A stretch of DNA of 64,000 bases from Gaiellasilicea sp963811885 (GTDB lineage Bacteria > Actinomycetota > Thermoleophilia > Gaiellales > Gaiellaceae). The stretch lies in NCBI GenBank assembly GCA_963811885.1, contig CAWETB010000014.1, positions 1 through 64,000 of the forward strand. Direction: 5' to 3'. Below, in pieces: positions 44,882 to 53,404 of the stretch (positions are counted from its first letter, which is position 1; each line of letters opens with the position of its first letter). Both the position numbers and the translations under genes were made by a program. The notes beneath the pieces are model-generated. The model made no database searches, was not told where the DNA came from, and saw only the letters and a program-made list of their open reading frames with translations.

Positions 44882-46133
44882 CGGCGGGAGGGTAATCGAA
44901 CGGCTCGAGCAGGCGGCGCGCGACGCCCGCCCAGCTCCAGCGGCCGACGGTCGCATTCCGCGCCGCCTCGCGCACGGCGACCCGGTCGGGCTCCGGCAAC
45001 GAGAGCAGCTCGCTCAGCTTCGCGGACAGCTCGGCGGCGTTTCCCGTCTCGAAGCTCGCCAGGTGGCGCAGGTGCGGCGGGTACTCCTGCTCCAGCCCGT
45101 CCGCGATCTCGGCGAGGCCGGAGTGGCGCGCGACGAGCGGCGGCGAGCCCGCGGCGGCGGCCTCGGCCGCGACCATCCCGAACGCCTCCGGGAAGATCGA
45201 GGGGACGACGGTGGCGTCCGCGAGCGCGAGCAGGTGGACGAGGTGGCGGTGCTCGAGCGGGCCGGTGAAGAGCGTCCGCGGACCGGCCGCGGCCTCGAGT
45301 GTCTCCCGGTAGTCGCCGAAGCCGACGATCACCGCGCGAGCATCGACGTCGCGCAGCGCTTCCAGCAGGACGTGGACTCCCTTGTTGTAGAGGAGCTTCC
45401 CGAAGTAGACGACCGTCGGCTGCTCGTCTTCGAGAAAGGCCGCCAGCCGCTCGGCGTTGCCCTCGTCCGGGAGCCGCTCGTTGGCGCTGCCCGGGTTCGG
45501 TGGATCCCGCCTCGCCTCCTCGAGCAGCCCGGCCAGCGCCTCCGCGCGCGGACGCGGCCGCCAGTCGTCGACGTCGACGCCGGGCGGCACCTCGTGGACG
45601 CGGTCGACGTGGCCGACCACGTCCTGCAGCACCTCCCGGATGTGCGCCGAGCCGACGAAGACCGCCTCGGCCTGCTCGAGCGCCTCCCTCCCCCACGCGC
45701 CGAGCGCCTCGTTGCCGCGCATCGAGTACTCGAGCTCGGACCCGTGCGCTTTGACCGCGAACCGCGCGCCGCTCGCGGCGCCGACCGGGCCGCCGAGGAG
45801 GACGTGGTTCGCGAAGACGAGGTCGGCCGGAAGGTGCTCGCGCAGCGCCGCCGCGTTCCGCTCGACCCACGCGTCGAGCTCGGCCCGCGTGCAGTCCTGG
45901 ACGAGCTTCACCTCGTAGCCCTCGTAGCGGTCGAGCACGAACACCGGCAGCAGCCCGCCCACGTCCGGCCGTACGGTGACGGCGCCGCCGAGGTCGTAGA
46001 GGCCCGGATCGGGCTCCTGGCTGAAGACCGTCACCTCGTGGCCCGCGCGCGTCCACTCCCGCGCCAGCGCCCGCGTGTAGACGTTCGAGCCGGTGCCGCC
46101 GAGGAGGTAGCCGTGCCAGAGCAGGATCTTCAC
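44874..46133 (-). CDS. GT4-family glycosyltransferase
   Basis: 419 residues, intact. GT-B fold: the N-terminal Rossmann domain opens KILLWHGYLLGGTGSNVYTR (Gly-rich donor-acceptor loop) with AHGSELEYSMRG; the C-terminal donor domain has VVYFGKLLYNKGVHVLLEAL and the E-x7-E motif in PEAFGMVAAEAAAAGSP. This is the style of MshA/PimB retaining GT4 enzymes acting on UDP- or GDP-sugars in the cytoplasm. It is coupled to the YbdK-type ligase by overlap. The acceptor is unknown; the MshA-like start invites a thiol-pathway idea, but no MshB/C genes are here. Confidence 0.88.
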   Translation of the reverse strand: MKILLWHGYLLGGTGSNVYTRALAREWTRAGHEVTVFSQEPDPGLYDLGGAVTVRPDVGGLLPVFVLDRYEGYEVKLVQDCTRAELDAWVERNAAALREHLPADLVFANHVLLGGPVGAASGARFAVKAHGSELEYSMRGNEALGAWGREALEQAEAVFVGSAHIREVLQDVVGHVDRVHEVPPGVDVDDWRPRPRAEALAGLLEEARRDPPNPGSANERLPDEGNAERLAAFLEDEQPTVVYFGKLLYNKGVHVLLEALRDVDARAVIVGFGDYRETLEAAAGPRTLFTGPLEHRHLVHLLALADATVVPSIFPEAFGMVAAEAAAAGSPPLVARHSGLAEIADGLEQEYPPHLRHLASFETGNAAELSAKLSELLSLPEPDRVAVREAARNATVGRWSWAGVARRLLEPFDYPPADG

Positions 46134-46160
46134 GGCCGGCGCGCTCGCTTTCGGTCTGGG

Positions 46161-46781
46161 CTAGGTCAGGTGGAAATACAGGGCGTAGAGGAGCTCGACC
46201 GCGGGGTTCGAGGCGTGGACGGCGACGTCGGCCGGCACGTCGAGGAGCGCCTCGGAGTAGTTGAAGATGATCTTGACGCCCGCGTCGATCAGGTCGTCGG
46301 CCGCCTGCTGCGCGCCGCCGGCCGGCACCGCGATCACGCCGACGATGATGTTGTTGTCCCGCACGGCCTCGCGCAGCTGCGCGTAGGGCTGGACGGCCAG
46401 GCTGCCGATCGAGCGGCCGGTCTTGTCGGGATCGGTGTCGAGCACCGCGGCGATGTTGATCCCGTGCTCGGCGAAGATCGGCGAGCTCGCGATCGCCTGG
46501 CCGAGGTTGCCGGCGCCGACGAGGGCGATGTTGTGCTGCCCCTGCGTCCGCAGGATCTTGCGGATCTCGCCGAGCAGCGAGTCGATGTTGTAGCCGACCC
46601 CGCGCTTGCCGAACTTGCCGAAGCCGGACAGGTCGCGGCGGATCTGGGTCGCGTTGATGTTGGTGTAGTCCGAGATCTCCTGCGAGGAGATCCGGTCCTT
46701 GCCCATCTTCTTGGCCTGCGTCAGCACCTGCAGGTAGCGGGACAGCCGCGCCGCAACCCCTACCGTCAACCGATCCGCCAA
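46161..46781 (-). CDS. rex: Redox-sensing transcriptional repressor Rex
   Basis: 206 residues from TTG 46781 with GAGGGA upstream. N-terminal winged helix: VAARLSRYLQVLTQA, ISSQEISDYTNINATQIRRDL, GKFGKRGVGYNI. A linker leads to the Rossmann domain GQHNIALVGAGNLGQAI, with AVLDTDPDKTG binding NADH, then VGVIAVPAGGAQQAADDL and a domain-swapped C-terminal helix (NPAVELLYALYFHL). Rex senses NADH/NAD+ and represses fermentative and respiratory genes when NADH is low. Usual length. Targets are not visible in this window; the upstream site at 46800 is only a weak candidate. Confidence 0.96.
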   Translation of the reverse strand: MADRLTVGVAARLSRYLQVLTQAKKMGKDRISSQEISDYTNINATQIRRDLSGFGKFGKRGVGYNIDSLLGEIRKILRTQGQHNIALVGAGNLGQAIASSPIFAEHGINIAAVLDTDPDKTGRSIGSLAVQPYAQLREAVRDNNIIVGVIAVPAGGAQQAADDLIDAGVKIIFNYSEALLDVPADVAVHASNPAVELLYALYFHLT

Positions 46782-46799
46782 CTCGTCCCTCTCGTCGCT

Positions 46800-46818
46800 T
46801 GTAACAACCTTCGTGACA
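46800..46818. promoter_or_regulatory. Quasi-palindrome upstream of rex
   Basis: TGTAAC-AACCTTC-GTGACA, a 6-base inverted repeat with one mismatch, about 20 bases before the rex start. Rex operators are usually TTGTGA-N6-TCACAA, so this fits only loosely. It could be an autoregulatory site. Confidence 0.25.
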
Positions 46819-46855
46819 TTGTGCCGACGGTCTCGTGTGACCGCGGTGGGAACCG

Positions 46856-47080
46856 TCAGCGGCAGGCCTTCAGCCGCTGCCGCAGCGCGTCGGGCTGGAC
46901 GAAGTACGTGAACGCCCGCTCGCCGTCGACCTCGACCACCGGGATCGACTCGCGGTAGGCGGCCTCGAGCTCGGGTGAGCCGGCGATGTCCACCCGCTCG
47001 AAGTCGCCCGCGCAGACCTGGTCGACGACCTCGAGCGCCCGCTCGCAGAGATGGCAGCCGTCGGCCAGGTAGAGCGTGAC
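46856..47080 (-). CDS. Glutaredoxin-like protein
   Basis: About 74 residues: VTLYLADGCHLCERALEVV (C-x2-C redox pair), ESIPVVEVDGERAF (cis-Pro and strand) and a C-terminal helix DALRQRLKAC. This is the DUF836/glutaredoxin-like thioredoxin fold used for thiol-disulfide exchange in the cytoplasm. No ATG, GTG or TTG exists between the preceding in-frame stop and the fold: it would have to begin at GTC 47080, two bases past the glutamate dehydrogenase stop, or at an upstream ATC. A sequence error at the start codon is possible. It overlaps nothing and probably shares the gdh transcript. Confidence 0.75.
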   Translation of the reverse strand, partial: VTLYLADGCHLCERALEVVDQVCAGDFERVDIAGSPELEAAYRESIPVVEVDGERAFTYFVQPDALRQRLKACR

Positions 47081-47081
47081 T

Positions 47082-48353
47082 CTAGGGATAGAGCCCCCGC
47101 GTCACGGTGGCCTCCGCGACACGGCGGACAGCGAGGCCGTAGGCCGCCATCCGCATGCTCGTACCGTGCTGCTTCCGCGTCGCGATCGTCTCCTCGAAGG
47201 CGCGGGTGACGATGTCGTCGAGCCGCTTGTTGACCTCCTCCTCCTTCCAGAAGTACTCCTGGAGCCCCTGCACCCACTCGAAGTAGGAGACGACGACACC
47301 GCCCGCGTTCGCGAGCACGTCGGGGAGGACGAGGACGCCGCGGTCCTCGAGGATCTCGTCGGCGGCGGGAGTGACGGGGCCGTTCGCGCCCTCGCAGACG
47401 ATCCGTGCCTTCACCTGGGCCGCGTTGTCGGCGCTGATCACCTGCTCGAGCGCGCACGGCGCGAGCACGTCGCACTCCAGGAGCAGCAGCTCCTCGTTGG
47501 TGATCGCGTCGGCGGACGGGTAGCCCTCGAGCGTCCCGTGCTCGCTCTTCCAGGCGAGCACGCCCGGGATGTCGAGGCCGCCCGGCGCATGCAGGCCGCC
47601 GCTCGAGTCGGAGACGCCGATGACGACGGCGCCCGACTCGTGCAGAAGGCGTGCAAGGTTGCGGCCGACGTTGCCGAAGCCCTGCACGACGACGCTCAGT
47701 CCCGGGATCTTCTTGTCCTCCTCGCCGAGCGCGTCGGCGATCACGTAGAGCGCGCCCCGCGCCGTCGCCTCCTCGCGCCCGAGCGAGCCGCCGATCGCAA
47801 GCGGCTTGCCGGTGACGACCCCGAGGACGGAATGGCCCTTGTTCATCGAGTAGGTGTCGAAGATCCACGCCATCACGCTCGCGTCGGTGCCGACGTCGGG
47901 AGCCGGGATGTCCTTCTCGGGGCCGATCTCGTTGATGATCTCGCTCGTGTAGCGGCGCGTCAGGCGCTCGAGCTCACCGCGGGAGAGCTGCTTGGGGTCG
48001 CAGACGACGCCGCCCTTGGCGCCGCCGAAGGGCAGGCCCATCAGCGCGCACTTCCAGGTCATCCACATCGCGAGCGACTTGACCTCGTCGCGCGTCACCG
48101 CCGGGTGGTAGCGGATCCCGCCCTTCGACGGGCCGCGGGCGATGTTGTGGGTGACGCGGTGGCCGCGGAAGACGCCCACCGAGCCGTCGTCCATCGTCAC
48201 CGGGATCGAGACCTCGACCGACTTCTTGCACTTCTCGAGGACGTTGATCAGGTTGGGGTCGATCGCGAACGTCTGCCCGACGCGGCGCAGCTGTTGGCGC
48301 GCCAGCTCGAGCGGGTTCTCGCGAAGATGCGTGGGGACTTCGGCCGTGGACAT
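47082..48353 (-). CDS. gdhA: Glutamate dehydrogenase (Glu/Leu/Phe/Val dehydrogenase family)
   Basis: 423 residues from ATG 48353, with AAGGAG upstream; longer reading is unlikely. Motifs: FRGHRVTHNIARGPSKGGIR, WMTWKCALMGLPFGGAKGG (catalytic Lys in the GGAKGG loop), DIPAPDVGTDASVMAW, VVQGFGNVGRNLARLL (NAD(P) Rossmann) and LPDVLANAGGVVVSYFEW. It interconverts glutamate and 2-oxoglutarate plus ammonia. Length and motif set match the hexameric GDH I group of about 420 residues; the cofactor cannot be decided from the sequence alone. Followed at once by the glutaredoxin-like gene. Confidence 0.94.
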   Translation of the reverse strand: MSTAEVPTHLRENPLELARQQLRRVGQTFAIDPNLINVLEKCKKSVEVSIPVTMDDGSVGVFRGHRVTHNIARGPSKGGIRYHPAVTRDEVKSLAMWMTWKCALMGLPFGGAKGGVVCDPKQLSRGELERLTRRYTSEIINEIGPEKDIPAPDVGTDASVMAWIFDTYSMNKGHSVLGVVTGKPLAIGGSLGREEATARGALYVIADALGEEDKKIPGLSVVVQGFGNVGRNLARLLHESGAVVIGVSDSSGGLHAPGGLDIPGVLAWKSEHGTLEGYPSADAITNEELLLLECDVLAPCALEQVISADNAAQVKARIVCEGANGPVTPAADEILEDRGVLVLPDVLANAGGVVVSYFEWVQGLQEYFWKEEEVNKRLDDIVTRAFEETIATRKQHGTSMRMAAYGLAVRRVAEATVTRGLYP

Positions 48354-48402
48354 CGCAGTCTCCTTCTCTCGTGGAGCCGCGCGGGAGTGTACCCCTCCCG
48401 GG

Positions 48403-50961
48403 TCAGCGGATCCTGAAGCGGACGGTCTCGGCCTCGGCCGGGCCGTCGGGCGGCACGGCGAGCACCCGCAGGCGATAGGGGCCTTTCGCCAGCGCGCCGC
48501 CACGGGGGCCGCGGCCGGTCACTCCGAAGGCGTACCGCCCGGGGAGAACGTCGCGCAGGCGCGCGACCAGGCCGAGCCGCTCACCCCCGCGCCAGAGCTC
48601 GACGTCGAGCCGCGAGACCGGACGCAGCTGTCGCCGCCCGGCGAGGTCCCGCACCTGGCCCGCCTGCACGGTCAGCACCGCGGGCGCCCGGTCGGACGCG
48701 CGGAACGAGCGCGGCGACATGCCGACGCCGCCGATCAGGGCGGAGCCCTTGAACGGGAGCGCCACGGCCCACGGAACGATGACGCGACCGCCGCCGGAGA
48801 CCTCCAGCCGAGCCCGGCCCTGGATCGCGCCGACGCGGCGTGGGAGGAAGGCGACGCGCGCGGTCAGCTTGACGGGCGCGCTGGCACCGGGCTGGAGCCG
48901 CACACGCGCGGGCGCTGCGGTGACCGAGAGCCCCGCGATCGCCTCGGTCGCGGCGGCGACGTCGACGTCGACGCGGCGAGAGGAGACGTTGCGGAGCACG
49001 ATCCTGCGCACGGCGGTCCAGCCGGGCTTGTCGGCGGAGCCGAAGCCGACGGTCGCGGGCTGGGCGACGACCTCCACCGCTGCCGCCGCGAGAGGGTCGA
49101 GCATGCCGGCGCCCTGCGCACCGGCGGAGCTGGCGGCCGCCTTGACGCTGGTGCCGACGAGCGCGCTCTTGAGCGCAGCTGCGTCGAGCTCAGGGCGTGC
49201 CTGTGCGAGTGCCGCGGCCGCGCCGCCGGCCACCGCGGTCGCCGCGCTCGTGCCGCTGATCGTCGCGTAGCGCGCGGTGCGGTCGGCGTTTCGTCCCGGA
49301 TCCGCCGTGACGAGCTCGACGCCCGGCGCCGCGACCTCGGGCTTGATCCCGCCGCCGAACGCGAGGCCGTGGGAGGAGAACGGCGCGATCGAGGCCCGGC
49401 GCTCGTTCGTCCGCCACCCGGGCGCGCCGAGCGAGACGTTCACCTCGTTGCCGCGGGCGAGCGCCGAGCGCAGCGCAGCCGCGGCCGAGCTCGGGATCCC
49501 GATCACGGGAACGTCGAGTCGGTCGTCCAGGCCGAGCGCGCCCGCCGGAACGGCGCCGTCGACCAGGATCGCGGCCGCGCCCGCGAGCACGGCGGACCGC
49601 GCCTCGTCGACCGGCTCAGCGGCACGGGCGAGCAGCGTCGCCCGCCCGGCGACGAGGCTGTAGCCCTGGTCGTCGAAGTAGCGTGCAAGCGGCGTTCCGC
49701 GTCGGCCGCCGGCCGCGTCGCGACGGGGCCGCACGACCGTGAGCGCCAGCGGCCCCCGCGGTGCAGCGGCACCGGCAAGGGGAACCTCGCGGTCGAGCAG
49801 CACGTGCAGGCCCGACCGCACGACGACGCGAACCGTCGCGGTGTCGTTGCGGAGGTCTGCCGCCGCGACGGTGAGCGCGTCCGGCGCACCGCCAGGCCCG
49901 CCGATGCTGCCGTAGCTCGGGCCTGCCGGGCCTTCGTTCCCCGCGGGGACGACGACGAGCGTGTCGAGCCGCGCCGCCCCCTCGATCGCGCGGGCGAGCG
50001 GACCGTCCGGGAAGGACGCGAACGGCTCGGTCACGCCGACGACTGCGACCCGTGCGGCGTCGAGGACGTCCCCGTCGGCGTCGGGATCGACGGCGCGCTC
50101 GATCCCCGCCAGCAGCTGGTCGGTGCGGCCGTAGATGGCGAACCCTCCCTCCGCGCTCGGCTGCCAGCCGGCGATGCGGATCGGCAGGATCCGGGACGCC
50201 GGCACGACGCCGTGAATCCCGCCCGGGCCGCCCCTGCCCGCGATCAGCCCGGCCATCTGCGTGCCGTGCCGCTCGAGCCGGGTCGGCTCGTCGGGGTGCG
50301 CGCGGGCGATCGCTCGCCGCTCGGGATCGAGCATGTCGAGCCCGTCCAGCAGCCGGTCGCGGATGAACGGATGCGTGAAGTCGACACCCGTGTCGAGGAG
50401 CGCCACGGTGATCCCACTCCCGTCGAAGCGCGGGATCCCGACCTCGGCGCGGCGGCCGCTTCCGGACGCGAAGGACGGGCCGCTCAGCTCCGCCGCCGAG
50501 AGGGCGGCTGGGTACGCCGCGCGCACCGGGTAGACACCGAACACGTCCTCGTCCCGCTCGAGCAGCGCCAGTGCGCGTCCGTCGATCGCCGCTGCGAAGC
50601 CGTTGAACGTGCGGGTGTAGACGAAGTCCGGCACCAGCTGGATGCCCTCACGCGAGAGCCGTGCCGCGATTTGCTTCTGCGCGGCCAGCGCCCCGGCCGT
50701 CCACTGGCGCATCGCCGACTCGGTCGCCGTGCCACCGGCCTCGGCGATGCGGTCGGCCAGCGACGGGTTCTTGAGCACGACGATCATCCGCTGGCCGACG
50801 GCGATCGCCGCACGATCGCTGTCGACGAAGCCGCGCCATGCGGCGGCGCCGTCCTCGGGGGCGACCGGCGCCTGAGCGCTCTGGCCGCCGCCCGCGGCGA
50901 GGAGCGCAATCGCGATCGCGAGCCCGGCGGCGAGGCTGCGTCGGTCAGGCGCGCGATGCAT
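48403..50961 (-). CDS. Secreted subtilisin-like (S8) protease, copy 3, intact
   Basis: About 852 residues; ATG 50961 (MHRAPDRRSLAAG) overlaps the tsaD end by 17 bases. Signal peptide LAAGLAIAIALLAAGGGQSA. Prodomain to about 150 (VPDFVYTRTFNGFAAAIDG). Asp in TVALLDTGVDFTHPF, His in RLERHGTQMAGLIAG, Asn in VVVPAGNEGPAGPS, a PA-type insert (LAGAAAILVDGAVPAGAL) and Ser in ISGTSAATAVAGGAAAAL, so the usual GTSMA is GTSAA. C-terminal beta domains (VRLQPGASAPVKLTARV, RDLAGRRQLRPVSRLD). In contrast to copies 1 and 2, the frame is unbroken over 2.5 kb. Extracellular protease, substrate unknown. Confidence 0.88.
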   Translation of the reverse strand: MHRAPDRRSLAAGLAIAIALLAAGGGQSAQAPVAPEDGAAAWRGFVDSDRAAIAVGQRMIVVLKNPSLADRIAEAGGTATESAMRQWTAGALAAQKQIAARLSREGIQLVPDFVYTRTFNGFAAAIDGRALALLERDEDVFGVYPVRAAYPAALSAAELSGPSFASGSGRRAEVGIPRFDGSGITVALLDTGVDFTHPFIRDRLLDGLDMLDPERRAIARAHPDEPTRLERHGTQMAGLIAGRGGPGGIHGVVPASRILPIRIAGWQPSAEGGFAIYGRTDQLLAGIERAVDPDADGDVLDAARVAVVGVTEPFASFPDGPLARAIEGAARLDTLVVVPAGNEGPAGPSYGSIGGPGGAPDALTVAAADLRNDTATVRVVVRSGLHVLLDREVPLAGAAAPRGPLALTVVRPRRDAAGGRRGTPLARYFDDQGYSLVAGRATLLARAAEPVDEARSAVLAGAAAILVDGAVPAGALGLDDRLDVPVIGIPSSAAAALRSALARGNEVNVSLGAPGWRTNERRASIAPFSSHGLAFGGGIKPEVAAPGVELVTADPGRNADRTARYATISGTSAATAVAGGAAAALAQARPELDAAALKSALVGTSVKAAASSAGAQGAGMLDPLAAAAVEVVAQPATVGFGSADKPGWTAVRRIVLRNVSSRRVDVDVAAATEAIAGLSVTAAPARVRLQPGASAPVKLTARVAFLPRRVGAIQGRARLEVSGGGRVIVPWAVALPFKGSALIGGVGMSPRSFRASDRAPAVLTVQAGQVRDLAGRRQLRPVSRLDVELWRGGERLGLVARLRDVLPGRYAFGVTGRGPRGGALAKGPYRLRVLAVPPDGPAEAETVRFRIR

Positions 50962-51907
50962 ACGCGTCGAGGTCAAGGTAGCCAGGATAGGGAAGCCGTC
51001 TGCCGTACCGGCCGGCGGACGCGATCATCGCCGCGTTGTCGGTGCAGAGCTCGAGCGGCGCGAAGCGAGCGCCCGGCAGCGACTCGCGCAGCTCGGAGTT
51101 GGCGGCGACGCCGCCGACGACGGCGATCTGCTCGTGCCCCTCCCGCTCGGCGGCCGCGCGCGTCCGCTCGACGAGCGCCCGGACGATCGCGCGCTGGTAC
51201 GACGCCGCCAGGTCGGCCTTCCGCGCCTCCGCCTCGCCGCCGAGATCGCGCACGGCGTAGAGCAGCGCCGTCTTGACGCCGGAGAACGAGAAGTCGAGCC
51301 CGTCCAGGCGCGCGACGGGGAACGCGAAGGCGTCGGGATCGCCCTCCCGCGCCAGCCGGTCGATCTCGCGCCCGCCGGGATAGCCGAGGCCGAGCAGCCG
51401 CGCGCCCTTGTCGAACGCCTCGCCGGCGGCGTCGTCGATCGACGTGCCGAGGACGGTGTAGCCGGCGCGGTCCTGGACGTCGAGCAGCAGCGTATGGCCG
51501 CCGCTCGCGAGCAGGCACAGGAACGGCGGCTCGACCGGGTCGGGTCCGAGGAAGAGGGATGCGACGTGGCCGTGCAGGTGGTCGACCGCCGCCAGCGGCA
51601 GGCCGCGCGCCCAGGCGAGGGCCTTCGCCGCGGAGACGCCGACGAGGAGCGCGCCGACGAGCCCCGGGCCCTGCGTGACCGCGATCGTGTCGACGTCGTC
51701 GAGCGTCGCCCCCGCTTCGCCGAGCGCCTCGCGCACGACCGGGACGACGAGCTCGAGGTGTCGCCGCGAGGCGACCTCGGGCACGACGCCGCCATAGCGG
51801 GCGTGCAGGTCGGCCTGCGAGGAGACGACGTTCGCGCGGATCTCCCCTGCCTCGGTCACGAGCGCCGCCGCGGTCTCGTCGCACGACGTCTCCAGGCCGA
51901 GGATCAT
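50945..51907 (-). CDS. tsaD: tRNA t6A37 threonylcarbamoyltransferase TsaD
   Basis: 320 residues from ATG 51907 (MILGLETSCDETAAAL). Metal-binding His motif HLHGHVASL and the ASKHA ATPase loops VTQGPGLVGALLVG, LLASGGHTLLL, GEAFDKGARLLGL and VGGVAANSELRE are present. With TsaB and TsaE it moves the threonylcarbamoyl group to A37 of ANN-decoding tRNAs; this is universal and essential in most bacteria. It is last in the tsaE-tsaB-rimI-tsaD run, with ATGA overlaps joining rimI and tsaD. Usual length (320-340). Confidence 0.96.
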   Translation of the reverse strand: MILGLETSCDETAAALVTEAGEIRANVVSSQADLHARYGGVVPEVASRRHLELVVPVVREALGEAGATLDDVDTIAVTQGPGLVGALLVGVSAAKALAWARGLPLAAVDHLHGHVASLFLGPDPVEPPFLCLLASGGHTLLLDVQDRAGYTVLGTSIDDAAGEAFDKGARLLGLGYPGGREIDRLAREGDPDAFAFPVARLDGLDFSFSGVKTALLYAVRDLGGEAEARKADLAASYQRAIVRALVERTRAAAEREGHEQIAVVGGVAANSELRESLPGARFAPLELCTDNAAMIASAGRYGRRLPYPGYLDLDAYASRA

Positions 51908-52392
51908 CCTGCCTCGGCCTGCTCGGCCTCTGCCTTCTGGTCGGGGACGGGGTCGCGCCACATGATCAGGGCGTCCTCGCGGTTGTCCGTGTAGTAGCCG
52001 CGCCGCACGCCACGGGCGACGAACCCGAGCCGCTCGTAGAGCGCGATCGCTCCGACGTTCGAAACGCGCACCTCGAGCGTGTAGCCGCGGCGCTCGTCCG
52101 ACGACGTCACCTCGAAGAGCCGCTCGAGCAAGGCGCGAGCGATCCCGCGGCGGCGGTACTCGGTGGTGACCGCGACGTTCATCACGTGCCAGGCGTCGAC
52201 GTAGCGTGAGATGACGAGGTAGCCGACGAGGCCGCCGGTGTCGGGGTCGAAGGCTCCGAGGGACAGCGAGCTCGGCTTCGCCAGCTCTCCGGCGAACATC
52301 GAACGCGACCACGGCGTCGGATACGACTCGCGCTCGATCCGCTCGATGTCGTTCAGGTCGCGGAGCTCGAGCTTCCGCAGCTCGAACATCAC
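51904..52392 (-). CDS. rimI: Ribosomal-protein alanine acetyltransferase RimI
   Basis: 162 residues, GNAT fold: LRDLNDIERIERESYPTPW (start of the fold with the substrate-binding SYPTPW), VMNVAVTTEYRRRGIARALL (acetyl-CoA loop) and LEVRVSNVGAIALYERLGF with RRGYYTDNREDALIMW. RimI acetylates the N-terminal Ala of ribosomal protein S18 and relatives, and is very often found between tsaB and tsaD. It overlaps tsaB and tsaD by four bases each. C-terminal tail acidic (KAEAEQAEAG). Confidence 0.93.
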   Translation of the reverse strand: MMFELRKLELRDLNDIERIERESYPTPWSRSMFAGELAKPSSLSLGAFDPDTGGLVGYLVISRYVDAWHVMNVAVTTEYRRRGIARALLERLFEVTSSDERRGYTLEVRVSNVGAIALYERLGFVARGVRRGYYTDNREDALIMWRDPVPDQKAEAEQAEAG

Positions 52393-52979
52393 GACGCGGC
52401 CTCGACGGCGTCCGGCAGCCGCACGTAGAGCGGCTCGACCAGCTCGACCGGGCCGAAGCCGGCAGCCAGCTCGGCATGGAAGCGCGCCCGCGGCAGGTGG
52501 CGCTCGTCGTCGTCCGGAGGCACCTCGGCTCCGGCCTGCTCGAAGACCTCGCGGTAGCGGATGGCGCCGTCGCCGACGTAGGTCGTGCCCGGCTCGATCT
52601 CCAGCTCCCCCGGAGCGACCGCCCTCGGCCCCGGCACGAAGACCTCGCGCCGCTTCGCGTCGATCACCGGGATCGCGCCGGGCGCACCGGCCGCGAGCGC
52701 GTCGAGGGTCGAGACGCCCGCAGCCGGGACGTCGAGCGCCAGTGCGAGCCCGCGTGCGGCCGCGAGGCCGATCCGGATCCCCGTGAAGCTGCCCGGCCCG
52801 ATGCCGACGGCGAGGCCCGTGATGTCGCGCGGGTGCGCACCCGCCTGGCGCACGAGCGCGTCGACGTCGGCGAGCAGCGTCGAGGCGCGGGAGACCCGTT
52901 CGCCGAGCAGTTCCCCGTCGCCGACGAGCGCGCTCGTGGCGCGGTCAGTCGCGGTGTCGAAGGCCAGGATCAGCGGCAT
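52389..52979 (-). CDS. tsaB: t6A biosynthesis protein TsaB
   Basis: 196 residues. ASKHA fold with LILAFDTATDRATSALV and the diagnostic IGPGSFTGIRIGLAAARGLAL. The zinc/ATP sites of TsaD are absent, as in other TsaB proteins, which act as scaffold for TsaD and TsaE. The C-terminal half (YVGDGAIRYREVFEQ, ELVEPLYVRLPDAVEAAS) is of usual length for actinobacterial TsaB. It starts 35 bases inside tsaE, a longer overlap than elsewhere in the run. Confidence 0.94.
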   Translation of the reverse strand: MPLILAFDTATDRATSALVGDGELLGERVSRASTLLADVDALVRQAGAHPRDITGLAVGIGPGSFTGIRIGLAAARGLALALDVPAAGVSTLDALAAGAPGAIPVIDAKRREVFVPGPRAVAPGELEIEPGTTYVGDGAIRYREVFEQAGAEVPPDDDERHLPRARFHAELAAGFGPVELVEPLYVRLPDAVEAAS

Positions 52980-53400
52980 GGGCGAAGGTTACGTCGCCCT
53001 CGATCAGGATTCGCCGGCTCTGTTCGTCGAGGTGCTCGAGCCGGACGGCCGCGCGCACGGCGGGCAGCCCGGCTCCGGCCGCCTCCGGCCATTCGACGAA
53101 GACGACGGCGTCGTCGAAATAGGGCTCCAGGTCGCCCCACTCCGCCTGCGAGACGGCCGTGAAGCGGTAGAGGTCGAGGTGGGAGACGTCGGGCGACCCC
53201 TCGTAGCGATGGCCGATCGTGTAGGTCGGGCTCGTCACCGGCGCCGTCACGCCGAGGGCACGGCAGGCGCCGCGTACGAAGGTGGTCTTGCCGGAGCCGA
53301 GCTCCCCCGAGATCGTGACGACGTCACCGGGCACGAGCGCCTTCGCCAGGCGCGCTGCGACCTCCTCCGTCTCCGCGGGGGAGCTGGAGCGGATCTCCAC
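52945..53400 (-). CDS. tsaE: t6A biosynthesis ATPase TsaE
   Basis: 151 residues from GTG 53400. P-loop GELGSGKTTF (Walker A), then VTSPTYTIGHRYEG, HLDLYRF and DAVVFVEWPE (Walker B with the invariant Trp-Pro) define TsaE. It binds the TsaB-TsaD complex and supplies an ATPase cycle needed for t6A turnover. It is first in the t6A run and begins four bases after the UDG stop. Usual size. Confidence 0.95.
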   Translation of the reverse strand: MEIRSSSPAETEEVAARLAKALVPGDVVTISGELGSGKTTFVRGACRALGVTAPVTSPTYTIGHRYEGSPDVSHLDLYRFTAVSQAEWGDLEPYFDDAVVFVEWPEAAGAGLPAVRAAVRLEHLDEQSRRILIEGDVTFAHAADPGLRHRD

Positions 53401-53404
53401 GACG

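Noticed and set aside
46800..46818. Canonical Rex operator
   Set aside because: The inverted repeat TGTAAC-N7-GTGACA differs from TTGTGA-N6-TCACAA in spacing and sequence; kept only as a weak regulatory candidate.
48142..51276. 1044-codon open frame antisense to gdh, S8 protease and tsaD
   Set aside because: Crosses several certain genes on the other strand and has no recognisable domain.
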